Below, in pieces: positions 27,100-36,247 of a DNA stretch of 39,703 bases. Position numbers and translations under genes: made by a program. This DNA comes from an uncultured Asticcacaulis sp. (GTDB taxonomy: Bacteria; Pseudomonadota; Alphaproteobacteria; Caulobacterales; Caulobacteraceae). The notes beneath the pieces were generated by a model that saw only the letters and a program-made list of their open reading frames with translations, did not search any database and was not told the origin of the DNA. Location of the stretch: NCBI GenBank assembly GCA_936940865.1, contig CAKZJB010000161.1, forward strand, positions 1 to 39,703. The letters run 5' to 3'. Each line of letters begins with the position of its first letter. The first letter of the stretch is position 1.

Positions 27100-28077
27100 A
27101 TGACGCCCGGCAACGGCACCCGCCCGCCGCTTACTGTCAACACCCTGCTCTTCATTCTGCGCGAGACGGTTCGCGAGTGGAATGACGACAAGGTGCCGCG
27201 TCTTGGCGCCGCGCTGGCCTTTTATTCGATGCTGTCGATCGGGCCGCTGCTGCTCATCGCCATCGCGATCGCCAGCGCCGTCTTCGGCCACGACGCCAAC
27301 GGCTATATCCTGGCCGAAATCCGCCGGCTGATCGGCTACCAGGGTGCCGAGGCTGTCGGCGCCATCCTGGCCGACGCGCATTCGAAGACGACCAGCACGG
27401 TGGTTACCCTGATCGGTACCGGCATCCTGCTGGTGTCGGCGACCGGTTTCTTTGCCCAGATGCAGGACGCGCTGAACACCATCTGGAACGTCGACAACAC
27501 GCGCTCCGACATCGCGTGGTTTTTCAAGAAGCGCGTCCTGTCCTTCGCCATGATCCTGGCGATCGGTTTCCTTCTGCTGGTGGCCTTGATGGTGTCGACG
27601 GCCCTGTCGGTGGTGGCTACCTATTTCCCGGGCGCCACGCCGGGCTTCCTGTTCCATGCCGCCAACCTGATCGTGTCCTTCGCGGTGATCGCCGTGCTGT
27701 TCGCCGTGATTTTCAAGGTCCTGCCCGACGTCGAGATCCACTGGCGCGACGTCTGGGTCGGCGCCGGGCTGACGGCCCTGATGTTCTCGGTCGGCAAGTA
27801 CCTGATCGGTGTCTACCTGGCGCGCTCGGCCTTTTCGTCGGCCTATGGCGCGGCCGGATCGGTCATCGTGGTCCTGGCCTGGATCTATTATTCCGCGCAG
27901 ATCTTCTTTATCGGCGCCGAATTCACCCAGGTCTATACGCGCTACATGGGCCGCCAGATCGTCATCAAGAAGGGCCGCCCGCAGCCGATCAACGTCGCCA
28001 AGGAAGAGGTGGCGCACCGGGGCGCGAAACCGGCGGCGGATGTGCTGGTGGCGGAACATGCGAAGCAGGCGGAGTAA
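27100..28077 (+). CDS. YihY/BrkB family inner-membrane protein
   Basis: The 325-residue polytopic protein belongs to the YihY/virulence factor BrkB family. The conserved opening is seen in RLGAALAFYSMLSIGPLLL (helix 1), and about six membrane helices follow: the AILADAHSKTTSTVV region, VTLIGTGILLVSATGFFAQ, the pair around AMILAIGFLLLVALMVSTA, FAVIAVLFAVIFKVLPDVE, and SVIVVLAWIYYSAQIFFIG. The C-terminal tail is soluble, charged and variable. The function of the family is not settled; BrkB was first described in Bordetella serum resistance, and the old RNase BN label belongs to a different protein. The start is the ATG at 27100. The stop codon is the edge of a family 2 repeat. Confidence 0.9.
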   Translation: MTPGNGTRPPLTVNTLLFILRETVREWNDDKVPRLGAALAFYSMLSIGPLLLIAIAIASAVFGHDANGYILAEIRRLIGYQGAEAVGAILADAHSKTTSTVVTLIGTGILLVSATGFFAQMQDALNTIWNVDNTRSDIAWFFKKRVLSFAMILAIGFLLLVALMVSTALSVVATYFPGATPGFLFHAANLIVSFAVIAVLFAVIFKVLPDVEIHWRDVWVGAGLTALMFSVGKYLIGVYLARSAFSSAYGAAGSVIVVLAWIYYSAQIFFIGAEFTQVYTRYMGRQIVIKKGRPQPINVAKEEVAHRGAKPAADVLVAEHAKQAE

Positions 28078-28205
28078 TACCAACGGCGATTGACTTTGAC
28101 TCTGTCGCCGTTGGCAAGGGCGACCGCCCGCCGCCGCCAATGCGGCGTTTGAGCTGAAAACAGACCTATACCAAAGGTCATTCTTTATGACCTTTGGTAT
28201 AGGTC
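28077..28205. repeat. Family 2 MITE-like multi-hairpin element (complete copy)
   Basis: Three hairpins follow one another: CCAACGGCGA (28080-28089) with TCGCCGTTGG (28105-28114); CGCCGC with GCGGCG (28132-28147); and a perfect 19-bp stem 28163-28181 with 28187-28205 around the loop TCTTT. The ends ATACCAACGG (28077-28086) and CCTTTGGTAT (28191-28200) form near-perfect terminal inverted repeats, so the core unit is about 124 bp. It starts on the last base of the YihY stop codon. A partial copy is at 1-56. Confidence 0.75.
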
Positions 28206-28258
28206 GCAGGGGGCACCGCCCCCTGCACCCCGTCACTCGGCAGAGGTTCAGTGTCTTC

Positions 28259-28303
28259 AATAACAAAAAGCCGGGCCCCAAAAGGGTCCGGCTTTTTGTT
28301 ATT
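28259..28303. terminator. Bidirectional intrinsic terminator
   Basis: A 20-bp stem (28259-28278 with 28284-28303, one G-T pair) has a 5-nt loop. Each arm carries AAAAA/TTTTT next to the GC core, so both strands yield a GC hairpin followed by U. It lies between the convergent YihY and prfB genes and should terminate both. Confidence 0.93.
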
Positions 28304-28361
28304 AAGGTCATTAAACACCGTCGCGTAACGGGGTCCAGGGGGCGAAAGCCCCTGGCCTTCC

Positions 28362-29484
28362 TCACGCCTCCTGCGCATCCCTCGTCGCACCCACCCGCTG
28401 CGCCAGCGACGCCGCCATGAAGTCGTCGAGGTCGCCGTCGAGCACGCCCTGCGTATCCGATGTTTCGACATTGGTACGCAGGTCCTTGACCATCTGATAG
28501 GGTTGCAGGACATAAGACCGGATCTGGTGACCCCAGCCGATATCGGTCTTCTGGTCTTCCAGCGCCGCCCGGGCCGCCTCGCGCTTCTGCAATTCCATCT
28601 CGTACAGGCGCGCGCGAAGCATCTTCCATGCCTCGTCGCGGTTGGCGTGCTGCGAGCGGCCGGCCTGGCAGGCCACCGCGATCCCGGTCGGGATGTGCGT
28701 CAGGCGCACGGCCGAGTCGGTCTTGTTGATGTGCTGCCCGCCGGCGCCCGATGCGCGATAGGTGTCGGTGCGGACGTCCGCCGGGTTGATGTCGATGACA
28801 ATGGCGTCGTCTACCACCGGATAGACCCAGACCGACGCGAACGACGTGTGTCGCTTGGCGTTGGCGTCGAACGGCGAGATGCGCACCAGACGGTGCACGC
28901 CCGCCTCGGTCTTCAGCCAGCCATAGGCGTTCTCGCCCGAAATCTTGAGCGTCACCGACTTGATGCCCGCCTGTTCGCCTGGTGTTTCTTCCTCGACCGC
29001 CACGCTCATATTATGGGCAGTCGCCCAGCGCGTATACATGCGCAGGAGAATACCCGCCCAGTCGTTCGATTCCGTGCCACCGGCCCCGGAATTGATTTCC
29101 ATATAGGCGTCGTTGCCATCGGCTTCGCCCGACAGCAGGGCTTCCAGCTCTGCCCGGCCGGCCCGCGCCTTCAGGCCCTTGATCATCTCGCGGGCTTCCT
29201 CGATCAGGCTTTCGTCGCCTTCGAGGTCGCCCAGTTCGGCGAATTCGATGGCGTCCTTCAGATCCTTTTCGAGCGACTTGACCGCGTCAACCGAGGTGGA
29301 CAGCTTGGAGCGCTCGCGATTGATCGCCTGGGCCTGCTCAGGGTTGTCCCACAGCGTCGGATCCTCGACGCGGGCATTCAATTCATCGAGACGTCTTAGA
29401 GCGACATCCCAGTCAAAGACGCCTCCTGAGCAGTCCGATGGACTGCTCGATTTCGGAAGCGGCGCTTTCGATATCCAAACGCAT
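28362..29484 (-). CDS. prfB: Peptide chain release factor 2, programmed +1 frameshift
   Basis: RF2 reads UGA and UAA stop codons and triggers peptide release. The gene runs in two frames: an ATG at 29484 gives 23 codons ending in CTT-TGA (stop at 29415-29413), and the +1 frame continues with GAC (D24, then [12 protein letters not shown]) to 28362, giving about 373 residues. AGGAGG (29427-29422) lies 3 nt before CTT, exactly the E. coli prfB arrangement that drives frameshifting. RF2 hallmarks are SPF (203-205), the stop-codon recognition tripeptide, and GGQ (248-250), the hydrolysis motif. An automatic call that keeps one frame would either lose the first 23 residues or extend wrongly into pepA. 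Confidence 0.95.
29412..29427 (-). promoter_or_regulatory. prfB programmed +1 frameshift site
   Basis: Read on the minus strand: AGGAGG-CGT-CTT-TGA-C. The internal Shine-Dalgarno, 3-nt spacer, slippery CTT and in-frame TGA followed by C reproduce the classical autoregulatory signal: low RF2 stalls the ribosome at UGA, promoting the +1 shift. Confidence 0.95.
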
Positions 29485-29538
29485 ATTATAATCCTTGTGT
29501 TGCGGCGGATGTATCCTTCACCCGCCGCGAATTCAACC

Positions 29539-31011
29539 TCAACCTTCGTAGAACCTGGCCACCAGCGCATCCAGGGTCCGCACGCCGAAGCCCGTGGCGC
29601 CTTCCGGCACGGTCGGGATGCGCTGCTCGTTGGTCCAGGCCGTCGGCGCGATGTCGAGGTGCGCCCACGGCACGTTGTTGACGAAACGCTGCAGGAACAG
29701 GGCCGCGGTGATCGAGCCCGCCGGACGGCCGCCGATATTGCGGATGTCGGCGATCTTGGAATCGATCTGCTTTTCGTACTGCGCGGGCAGCGGCATGCGC
29801 CAGATGTTTTCCGACACCGACTTCGACGCGTCGGTAATACGGTTCGCCAGTTCGTCGTTGTTGCTGAACACGCCGGCATAGTCAGTGCCGAGCGCAATGA
29901 TCATGGCGCCGGTCAGGGTCGCCAGGTCGATCATGAACTGCGGCTTGAAACGGTCCTGGCAGTACCAGAGCGCGTCGGCCAGAACCAGGCGGCCTTCGGC
30001 GTCGGTATTGATGACCTCGATCGTCGTGCCCGACATGGCCTTGACCACGTCGCCGGGACGCTGGGCGTTGCCGTCCGGCATGTTTTCGACCAGGCCGATG
30101 ATGCCGACGGCGTTGACCTTTGCCTTGCGGCCGGCCAGCGCGATCATGGTGCCGACGACGGCGGCCGAACCGCCCATGTCCCACTTCATGTCCTCCATGC
30201 CTTCGGCCGGCTTGATCGAGATGCCGCCGGTGTCGAAGGTCACGCCCTTGCCGACGAAGGCCACGGGCGCGCTGTCGTCGCCCGCGCCGTTCCATTGCAT
30301 GATCACCAGCTTGGATTCGCGCGCCGAACCCTGGCCGACGCCAAGCAGCGAATGCATGCCAAGCTCGGTCATTTCCGGCACGCCCAGCACCTCGACCTTG
30401 AGCCCCGAACCTTCCAGGTCCTTGACGCGGTCGGCATAGGACTGCGGATAGAGAACGTTGGCCGGTTCGGATACCAGGTCGCGGGCGAACAGGACGCCGT
30501 CACGGATGGCCGACAGGGGCAGATACGCGGCTTCGGCGGCGGCGACGTCGTCGCAGACCACGGTGATCGACTTCAGGGTCGGCGCCTTTTCCTGCTTGGC
30601 CGGACCGAAATACTTGTCGAAACGGTACGAGGCGAGGTGGAAGGCCAAAACGGCGCGCGCCGCCAGTTCGGGCGAAAAGCCCGTGACATCCAGCGCAAGG
30701 CTGGCGATGCCCGCCGCCTTCACCGCATGATAAAGCGTGGCCGCGGCATTTTCCATCCCGGCCGCATCGAGCGCCGACAGGTCGCCGACACCGACGAAAG
30801 CCAGGGCGGCGCCGTCGAAGCCGGCGGGCGCATTCACCAGTTGCGTCTTGCCCTTGGCCGCCTTGTAGCCGGTGACGCCCAGCGCAGCCTTCACGAAATC
30901 GCGGGTCGCGCCATCAAGGGCGGAGAAACCCGGAGCGGCGGCATCGCCCTCCCCCAGGATAAAGGCACGGATGGCGTCTGCCGGCGCCGCGGCGGCAAGC
31001 TGGATTTGCAT
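29539..31011 (-). CDS. pepA: Leucyl aminopeptidase (M17, PepA)
   Basis: The 490-residue cytosolic dimetal aminopeptidase removes N-terminal residues from peptides; in some bacteria PepA also binds DNA. The family signature NTDAEGRL is at 335-342. Metal-ligand and catalytic residues are visible in [11 protein letters not shown] (K255, D260) and MKWDMGG. The N-terminal domain is divergent, as usual. The start at 31011 ([10 protein letters not shown]) is preferred over a GTG at 31035 because it matches the usual short N-terminus. It is transcribed divergently from lptF, a common arrangement in alphaproteobacteria. prfB follows 54 bp downstream on the same strand and may be co-transcribed. Confidence 0.95.
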   Translation of the reverse strand: MQIQLAAAAPADAIRAFILGEGDAAAPGFSALDGATRDFVKAALGVTGYKAAKGKTQLVNAPAGFDGAALAFVGVGDLSALDAAGMENAAATLYHAVKAAGIASLALDVTGFSPELAARAVLAFHLASYRFDKYFGPAKQEKAPTLKSITVVCDDVAAAEAAYLPLSAIRDGVLFARDLVSEPANVLYPQSYADRVKDLEGSGLKVEVLGVPEMTELGMHSLLGVGQGSARESKLVIMQWNGAGDDSAPVAFVGKGVTFDTGGISIKPAEGMEDMKWDMGGSAAVVGTMIALAGRKAKVNAVGIIGLVENMPDGNAQRPGDVVKAMSGTTIEVINTDAEGRLVLADALWYCQDRFKPQFMIDLATLTGAMIIALGTDYAGVFSNNDELANRITDASKSVSENIWRMPLPAQYEKQIDSKIADIRNIGGRPAGSITAALFLQRFVNNVPWAHLDIAPTAWTNEQRIPTVPEGATGFGVRTLDALVARFYEG

Positions 31012-31158
31012 GATGGACACTCCGATCGGACTCACATGGTCGTTTGCCGCGTCTATGCGTCATTTTAACGGTTCGATGAAGCTTTTTTTTCGGTAAATTC
31101 GCGCCCTTTCGCCATTGCGGATTATTCCGGCGGAATGGCGCTTAGTTACTTGTAATTA

Positions 31159-31221
31159 ACCGCATATGCGGTCAAAAGGAGGCTCCAGTACCGGACGGCC
31201 GGGGTCCGATTGCGTCCTCCT
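31159..31221 (+). promoter_or_regulatory. Palindrome and SD/anti-SD hairpin in the lptF leader
   Basis: ACCGCATATGCGGT (31159-31172) is a perfect 14-bp palindrome in the pepA/lptF divergent region. Just after it, AAAAGGAGG (31174-31182) is a strong but startless Shine-Dalgarno. AGGAGG (31177-31182) pairs with CCTCCT (31216-31221) and encloses CGGAC (31192-31196) paired with GTCCG (31204-31208). lptF itself starts at 31262 with a weak site. The structure is visible; the role is unknown. Confidence 0.35.
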
Positions 31222-31261
31222 CCGGCGAAGTTTCAGGAAATCCAGGCTCAAAGCCGACCGC

Positions 31262-32407
31262 ATGCGCACGCTCGACCGCTACATCTTTCGCCAGTTGCTC
31301 GTGCCGGTGTGCGGCGCCGTGGCGGCCCTGACGGCGATCGCCCTGCTCAGCCAGTCCCTCAGCCAGTTCGACCTGGTCGTCGAACGCGGCCAGAGCGGAT
31401 GGACCTTCGCCAAGGTCACCCTGCTTTCGCTGCCGCAACTGGCCGGCCTGATTCTGCCGATCGCGCTCTTCGTCGGCACGCTGGTGGCCCTGACGCGCCT
31501 GCAGGGCGAAAACGAGATCACAGCGGCGCGCGCCGCCGGTGAGCCGTTGACGCGGCTGGCCTCGCCCATCATCCGCATCGCCGTCTGGTTTACGGTCATC
31601 AGCCTGGCGTCGAACCTGTTCCTGCAGCCGTGGACGGCGCGCGCCATGCGCGAGGAACTGTTCCGCATCAAGAACGACCTGGTGTCGACGCTCGTCAAGG
31701 AAGGGGACTTCTCGACCTCGCCGTCGGGCCTGACCATCTATGTCCAGCGCATCGACCAGAACGGCCTGCTCCGCCAGATCTTCATCCGCACGCCTTCGGT
31801 GAAAGGCCACGACCGCACCTATGCCGCCAAGGAGGGCCGCATAAAGACGATCGACGGCGAGTCGATCCTGATCATGCGCCGGGGATCGACGCAGGCCCTG
31901 TCCGACAAGCGTGTGCTCGACCATGGCACCTTCGACGAATACAGCTTCGACATTACGCCCTACTTCAGCAATGACGACTTCCTGCAATACAAGGAAGGCG
32001 ACAAATACATGCACGAACTGGTAGCGCCGAACCCGGCCCTGCCGGCCATGGGCTGGACCTGGGAACGCGACAACGCGAAAAAGCGCTGGGCGGAAGCCCA
32101 TGCCCGCATCTCGGGGCCGCTCTACAACCTGACCTTCGTGCTGCTGGCCATTGTCGCCGTGCTGGGCGGGCGTTACAGCCGCCGGGGCTACAGCGGCCGC
32201 ATCGCCGCGGCCGCCGGCATCGCCGCCGTCATCCGCATCTTCGGCGTCATCGTGGAAACCGCGTGCAACGACGTCATGGTGCTGAACGTGCTGCAATACC
32301 TCGTGCCCGCCATTCCCGTTATCATCTGCCTGCGCCTGCTGATCAAACACGACAGCCTGCGCGCGACGCGCACGATGGCCTTGTCCCAGTTGAGGCCCGT
32401 CGCATGA
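31262..32407 (+). CDS. lptF: LPS export ABC transporter permease LptF
   Basis: The 381-residue inner-membrane subunit, with LptG and the ATPase LptB, extracts LPS and pushes it onto the periplasmic LptC/LptA bridge. It begins with the family-typical MRTLDRYIFRQLL, has three N-terminal membrane helices (about 14-34, 53-75, 98-120), a periplasmic jellyroll domain (about 130-270, strands such as GLTIYVQRID), and three C-terminal helices. ENEITAARAAGE is the coupling-helix region that contacts LptB. The start at 31262 matches the family; an in-frame ATG at 31166 would add 32 unconserved residues. It overlaps lptG by 4 nt (ATGA). Confidence 0.93.
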   Translation: MRTLDRYIFRQLLVPVCGAVAALTAIALLSQSLSQFDLVVERGQSGWTFAKVTLLSLPQLAGLILPIALFVGTLVALTRLQGENEITAARAAGEPLTRLASPIIRIAVWFTVISLASNLFLQPWTARAMREELFRIKNDLVSTLVKEGDFSTSPSGLTIYVQRIDQNGLLRQIFIRTPSVKGHDRTYAAKEGRIKTIDGESILIMRRGSTQALSDKRVLDHGTFDEYSFDITPYFSNDDFLQYKEGDKYMHELVAPNPALPAMGWTWERDNAKKRWAEAHARISGPLYNLTFVLLAIVAVLGGRYSRRGYSGRIAAAAGIAAVIRIFGVIVETACNDVMVLNVLQYLVPAIPVIICLRLLIKHDSLRATRTMALSQLRPVA

Positions 32408-33546
32408 ACCCGATCGCGATGAACTGGCTGGGCGTCCTGTCCTACCTCAATCCCTGGCGCAAGCACCGGCTGGAGACCTATATTCTCCAGTCATGCGTGG
32501 CGATGTTTGCCGCCGCGCTGATGGTGGTGTCCGGCCTGATCTTCCTGGTCGACTATATCGGCATATCCAAGGCCGTAGGCGCCCGGACGGACCTGACGGG
32601 CGTCGACCTCATCGTCCTGATCCTGGAAAAGTCGCCGGCCTCGATCCTGGCGCTTTTGCCCTTTGCCTTCCTGTTCGGTGCGATTTTTGCCTTCGTCAAC
32701 CTGAACCGTCGCAGTGAACTGATTGCCATGCGCGCCGCCGGCGTGTCGGCCTGGCGCTTCGTTACCCCCGCCGCCGTGATGGCCTTTGCATTCGGTGTCC
32801 TGACCATCACCGTGCTGAGCCCCGTCGCTTCAATCCTTCAGGACCGCTACGAAGCGGTCGCCAACGCCGACAGCGATACCCCCGCCGCCCAGAATTCAGG
32901 CTTCTACATGCGCCAGGGCGACAGCCAGAAGCAGACGGTCATCCGCGCCGACAGCGTCGACGTCAACGGTGCGCGGCTGAAGAACGCCACCTTCTGGATC
33001 TACGCCATCGATCCCAAGGGCGTGCCGGTATTCCTCAGCCGTGTCGACGCCGAGGACGCCGTGCTGCGTCCGGGAAACTGGCAACTGCACAATGCCTGGG
33101 AGGCCAATCCGGGACACCAGGCGCTGTATTACGACAATCTCAGCATTTCCTCGACGCTCGATCCGCAGCACGCCTTCCGCAAGTACGTTTCGAGCCAGTC
33201 GGTGCCGTTCTGGCAACTGCCGGGCCTCATCCATCGCAACGCCATCGCCGGCTCTCCGACGACCAGCTACCGCCTGAAACTGCATCAGCTCCTGTCGACG
33301 CCGCTGATGTTCGCGGCAATGTCGATGCTGGGCGCGGTCTTTTCGCTGCGGCTGATGCGTCTGGGCGGGCTGACCAAGCTTGTCGTCTCCGGGGTCAGCC
33401 TCGGTTTTGCCGTCTTCTTCGTCAACCAGCTGTTTTCCAGCATGGGCAAGGCCGACCTGATTCCGGTTTCGCTGGCCGGGTGGTCGCCGCCGGTCCTGGC
33501 CATGCTGACGGCCATGACGCTCTTGGTCTATACCGAAGACGGCTAG
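32404..33546 (+). CDS. lptG: LPS export ABC transporter permease LptG
   Basis: The 380-residue partner of LptF has the same architecture: helices near LETYILQSCVAMFAAALMVV, SILALLPFAFLFGAIFAFV and the one after WRFVTP, a periplasmic beta domain (about 130-270), and three C-terminal helices including LMFAAMSMLGAVFSLRLMR. RRSELIAMRAAGVS is the coupling segment to LptB. The ATG overlaps the lptF stop, so expression is coupled. lptD begins 72 bp downstream. LptB, LptC and LptA are not in this window. Confidence 0.93.
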   Translation: MNPIAMNWLGVLSYLNPWRKHRLETYILQSCVAMFAAALMVVSGLIFLVDYIGISKAVGARTDLTGVDLIVLILEKSPASILALLPFAFLFGAIFAFVNLNRRSELIAMRAAGVSAWRFVTPAAVMAFAFGVLTITVLSPVASILQDRYEAVANADSDTPAAQNSGFYMRQGDSQKQTVIRADSVDVNGARLKNATFWIYAIDPKGVPVFLSRVDAEDAVLRPGNWQLHNAWEANPGHQALYYDNLSISSTLDPQHAFRKYVSSQSVPFWQLPGLIHRNAIAGSPTTSYRLKLHQLLSTPLMFAAMSMLGAVFSLRLMRLGGLTKLVVSGVSLGFAVFFVNQLFSSMGKADLIPVSLAGWSPPVLAMLTAMTLLVYTEDG

Positions 33547-33618
33547 ACCGGACCGCTCAGGGATTCACCCCATGGTTTTTTGTGCTATAGCTCCTTGGCA
33601 TTCATCGTAAGGGCCGCA

Positions 33619-36219
33619 ATGACGCGCTATTCTTTCAAGGTGGGGGTCGGTCTCGTTTCCGTGGCGCTGGGCGCCGGAACGAACGGATCAGCGCTGGCGC
33701 AAAGCCGGACCGAATTCGCTTTCACCCTCGCGATGGCCCAGTACCAGGCCGACAATCCCTCAATGGCGCCCGTATCCACGGCCCCCGCGTCCGCCACCAA
33801 GGCCGCCATGACCGCGTCGGTGGTGAAGACCGATGCGAACGGGCGGCAGCAGGCCGATCTTCCGGGCCCGGACGGCCTCGTTCCGGGCGCGGCCTACGTC
33901 GAAGCCGACCGCATCGTGCAGCCCGACAGCAGCCAGTTCGTCGCCACCGGCCACGTCCAGATGCGGTACAAGGACAAGGTCATCCGCGCGGACAAGATCA
34001 CCTACAATTCGCAAACCGACATTACGGTCGCCGAGGGACACACCCAGACCATCAACGACGACGGCTCGATCCAGTATTCCGACCGCATCACCTATAACGG
34101 CAGTCAGGAGTCGGGCAGCAGCGAGAACTTCGCCGCGATAGACAAGGACAATGCCAAGGTCTTTGCCCGCCGGGTCGACCGCGTCAACGACTATACGACG
34201 CGCCTGACAAACATCATCTACACGCCCTGCGAACTCTGCCGCAAACACGGCACGACGATGGAACCGTCGTGGTCGATCGAAGCGTCGCAGATCACGCAGC
34301 GCAAGGACAAGAAGATGGTGTTTTACAACAACGCCATCATCAAGTTGCAGGGCGTGCCGGTCCTCTATACGCCGTACATGTGGACGCCGGATCCCGAACT
34401 CGACCGCTCATCAGGCTTCCTGACACCGAAAATCCTCTTCGTGCGCAAGCGCGGCGGCTTTTCGTACGAACAGCCCTATCTGTGGTCGATATCACCCTAC
34501 AGCGCCCTGATCGTCAGCCCGCAGTTCAATGCCGGCGTCAACCCGCTGCTCAATCTCGAATTCGACCGCCACTTCTATTCCGGACAATTCCGCGCCCGGT
34601 TCGGCGTCACCAACGAAGCCATGTTCGGCAGCGACGGCAAGCGCATCGGCACGGCGGATTCGCGCGACTACCTGCTGGCCGACGGCGACTTCAAGATCAA
34701 CAAGGACTGGCGCTGGAGCTTCACCGCCCAGCACGTGAAGGACCGCTCGGGCTTCGTCGACAGCTCGACCGGCAAGCCTTACAACTACGCCAACTTCTTT
34801 GAACGCTACGGCATCGACAATGCCTTCGACCAGGTCGGCGAATGGAACGCCGACGCGCGCGAGCTTATCAACCAGGCACACATTACGCGGCAGACGCCGA
34901 ATTCCTATGTGTCGCTGTCGATGGCCAACTTCCAGAGCCTGGCCGTCGGCGGCTTCCTGGACCCCACCACGGGCTCACCCTTTACCGGCACGACGACGCG
35001 CACCGACGTGCCCTATGCCCTTAACTCCGACATCTACCCCGTCCTGGCGCCGATGCTGGAAGCGCACTGGTCGCCGGAGCATCGCATTCTCGGCGGCCAG
35101 GCTACGCTTTCGCTCAACGGCATCATTCTCAAGCACAAGGTCTATACGTCGTCGGGCGCTCCCGAACTGGCCCAGGTCAACCACACCCCATACGACACGG
35201 CGCGCATCAGCGCCGGCGCATCGTGGTACGGCAACATGAAGACCGCCGGCGGCCTGGACTGGGGCCCCTTCGTCGATCTTCGCCACGACGAATACCATGA
35301 GACGAACCTGGACACGACGGGCAAGGCCTACAATGTCTCGCGCGACCTTGGCACGATCGGCGTCAATTTCAGCTATCCGCTGGTCCGGCGCCTGAACAAC
35401 GCCACGGCCATCATCGAGCCGATGGCGCAACTGGCCCTTTCGCCGGACGCGCAGACCAGCCCCTACCTGCCGACCGAGGACAGCCAGTCGATCGAATTCG
35501 ACACCACGACCTTGTTCCGCACCAACAAGTCGCCGGGTTTCGACATCTATGAGGGCGGCAAGCGTCTCAATCTCGGCCTGCACTCGCAACTGAAGTTCGA
35601 TTCGGGCCTGCAGATCGACGGCCTGATGGGCCGGGTGCTGCGTGAAAAGCCCGAAGCCCAGTTCCTGCGCAATGTCGTGCTGAATGGTACAACCTACAGC
35701 TACGATCCGTCCGGCCTCGGCCGGCAGAATTCCGACTGGGTGGCCGACGCCAGCTTCGATACGGGCAAGGGCATCTACGGCTATACCCGCCTGCGCATGG
35801 ACAGCGACACCTTCCGCCTCGCCCAGGGCGAATGGGGTCTCAGCATGTTCGGCAAGAACACCGAGGCCACCGCGCGCTATATCTTCAACGACATCCTGCC
35901 GGTGCCGACCCTGACCGCCAGCGGCAAGCTGCAACGCTTCGGCGACAATTATCGCGATTTCCAGTTGTACGCCCGGCACTTCTTCACCAGGAACTGGGGT
36001 ACGGCGGCACGGCTCGACCGTGACATTGTTGCCAACACATGGCGGCGTTCGACGGTCAGCGTCATTTACCGCAACGACTGCATCTGGTACGAACTGGTCT
36101 ATCAACGCAACCAAAGCAACCTGTACGCTCATAACGGCAAGGCGACATCCTCCATCCTGTTCCGCCTTAATTTCCCCACATTGACCAAGTCAAACTCCGA
36201 CTTCACCGACGTCCGCTGA
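33619..36219 (+). CDS. lptD: LPS assembly outer-membrane protein LptD
   Basis: The 866-residue outer-membrane protein inserts LPS into the outer leaflet with LptE. A signal peptide (cleavage Ala-Leu-Ala near residue 27) is followed by an OstA/LptA-like periplasmic domain (about 85-230: VEADRIVQPDSSQFVATGH, KVIRADKITYNS) and a long beta-barrel to the C-terminus (many aromatic-flanked strands, e.g. GLQIDGLMGRVL). Only three cysteines are present: C204 and C207 (PCELC) and C821 (NDCIW). E. coli LptD has four, forming two interdomain disulfides; here only one link between the periplasmic domain and the barrel is possible. The start at 33619 is chosen for the signal peptide. surA, whose product chaperones LptD, follows 28 bp downstream. 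Confidence 0.93.
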   Translation: MTRYSFKVGVGLVSVALGAGTNGSALAQSRTEFAFTLAMAQYQADNPSMAPVSTAPASATKAAMTASVVKTDANGRQQADLPGPDGLVPGAAYVEADRIVQPDSSQFVATGHVQMRYKDKVIRADKITYNSQTDITVAEGHTQTINDDGSIQYSDRITYNGSQESGSSENFAAIDKDNAKVFARRVDRVNDYTTRLTNIIYTPCELCRKHGTTMEPSWSIEASQITQRKDKKMVFYNNAIIKLQGVPVLYTPYMWTPDPELDRSSGFLTPKILFVRKRGGFSYEQPYLWSISPYSALIVSPQFNAGVNPLLNLEFDRHFYSGQFRARFGVTNEAMFGSDGKRIGTADSRDYLLADGDFKINKDWRWSFTAQHVKDRSGFVDSSTGKPYNYANFFERYGIDNAFDQVGEWNADARELINQAHITRQTPNSYVSLSMANFQSLAVGGFLDPTTGSPFTGTTTRTDVPYALNSDIYPVLAPMLEAHWSPEHRILGGQATLSLNGIILKHKVYTSSGAPELAQVNHTPYDTARISAGASWYGNMKTAGGLDWGPFVDLRHDEYHETNLDTTGKAYNVSRDLGTIGVNFSYPLVRRLNNATAIIEPMAQLALSPDAQTSPYLPTEDSQSIEFDTTTLFRTNKSPGFDIYEGGKRLNLGLHSQLKFDSGLQIDGLMGRVLREKPEAQFLRNVVLNGTTYSYDPSGLGRQNSDWVADASFDTGKGIYGYTRLRMDSDTFRLAQGEWGLSMFGKNTEATARYIFNDILPVPTLTASGKLQRFGDNYRDFQLYARHFFTRNWGTAARLDRDIVANTWRRSTVSVIYRNDCIWYELVYQRNQSNLYAHNGKATSSILFRLNFPTLTKSNSDFTDVR

Positions 36220-36247
36220 CGCATTTCTTCAAGGTTTTCAACCAACC

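Noticed and set aside
29485-29897. Upstream extension of the prfB frame into pepA
   Set aside because: The sequence is out-of-frame pepA. The real N-terminus is encoded in the other frame before the frameshift site.
29113-31068. 651-codon open frame antisense to prfB/pepA
   Set aside because: Composition is that of a shadow frame and both overlapped minus-strand genes have intact family motifs.
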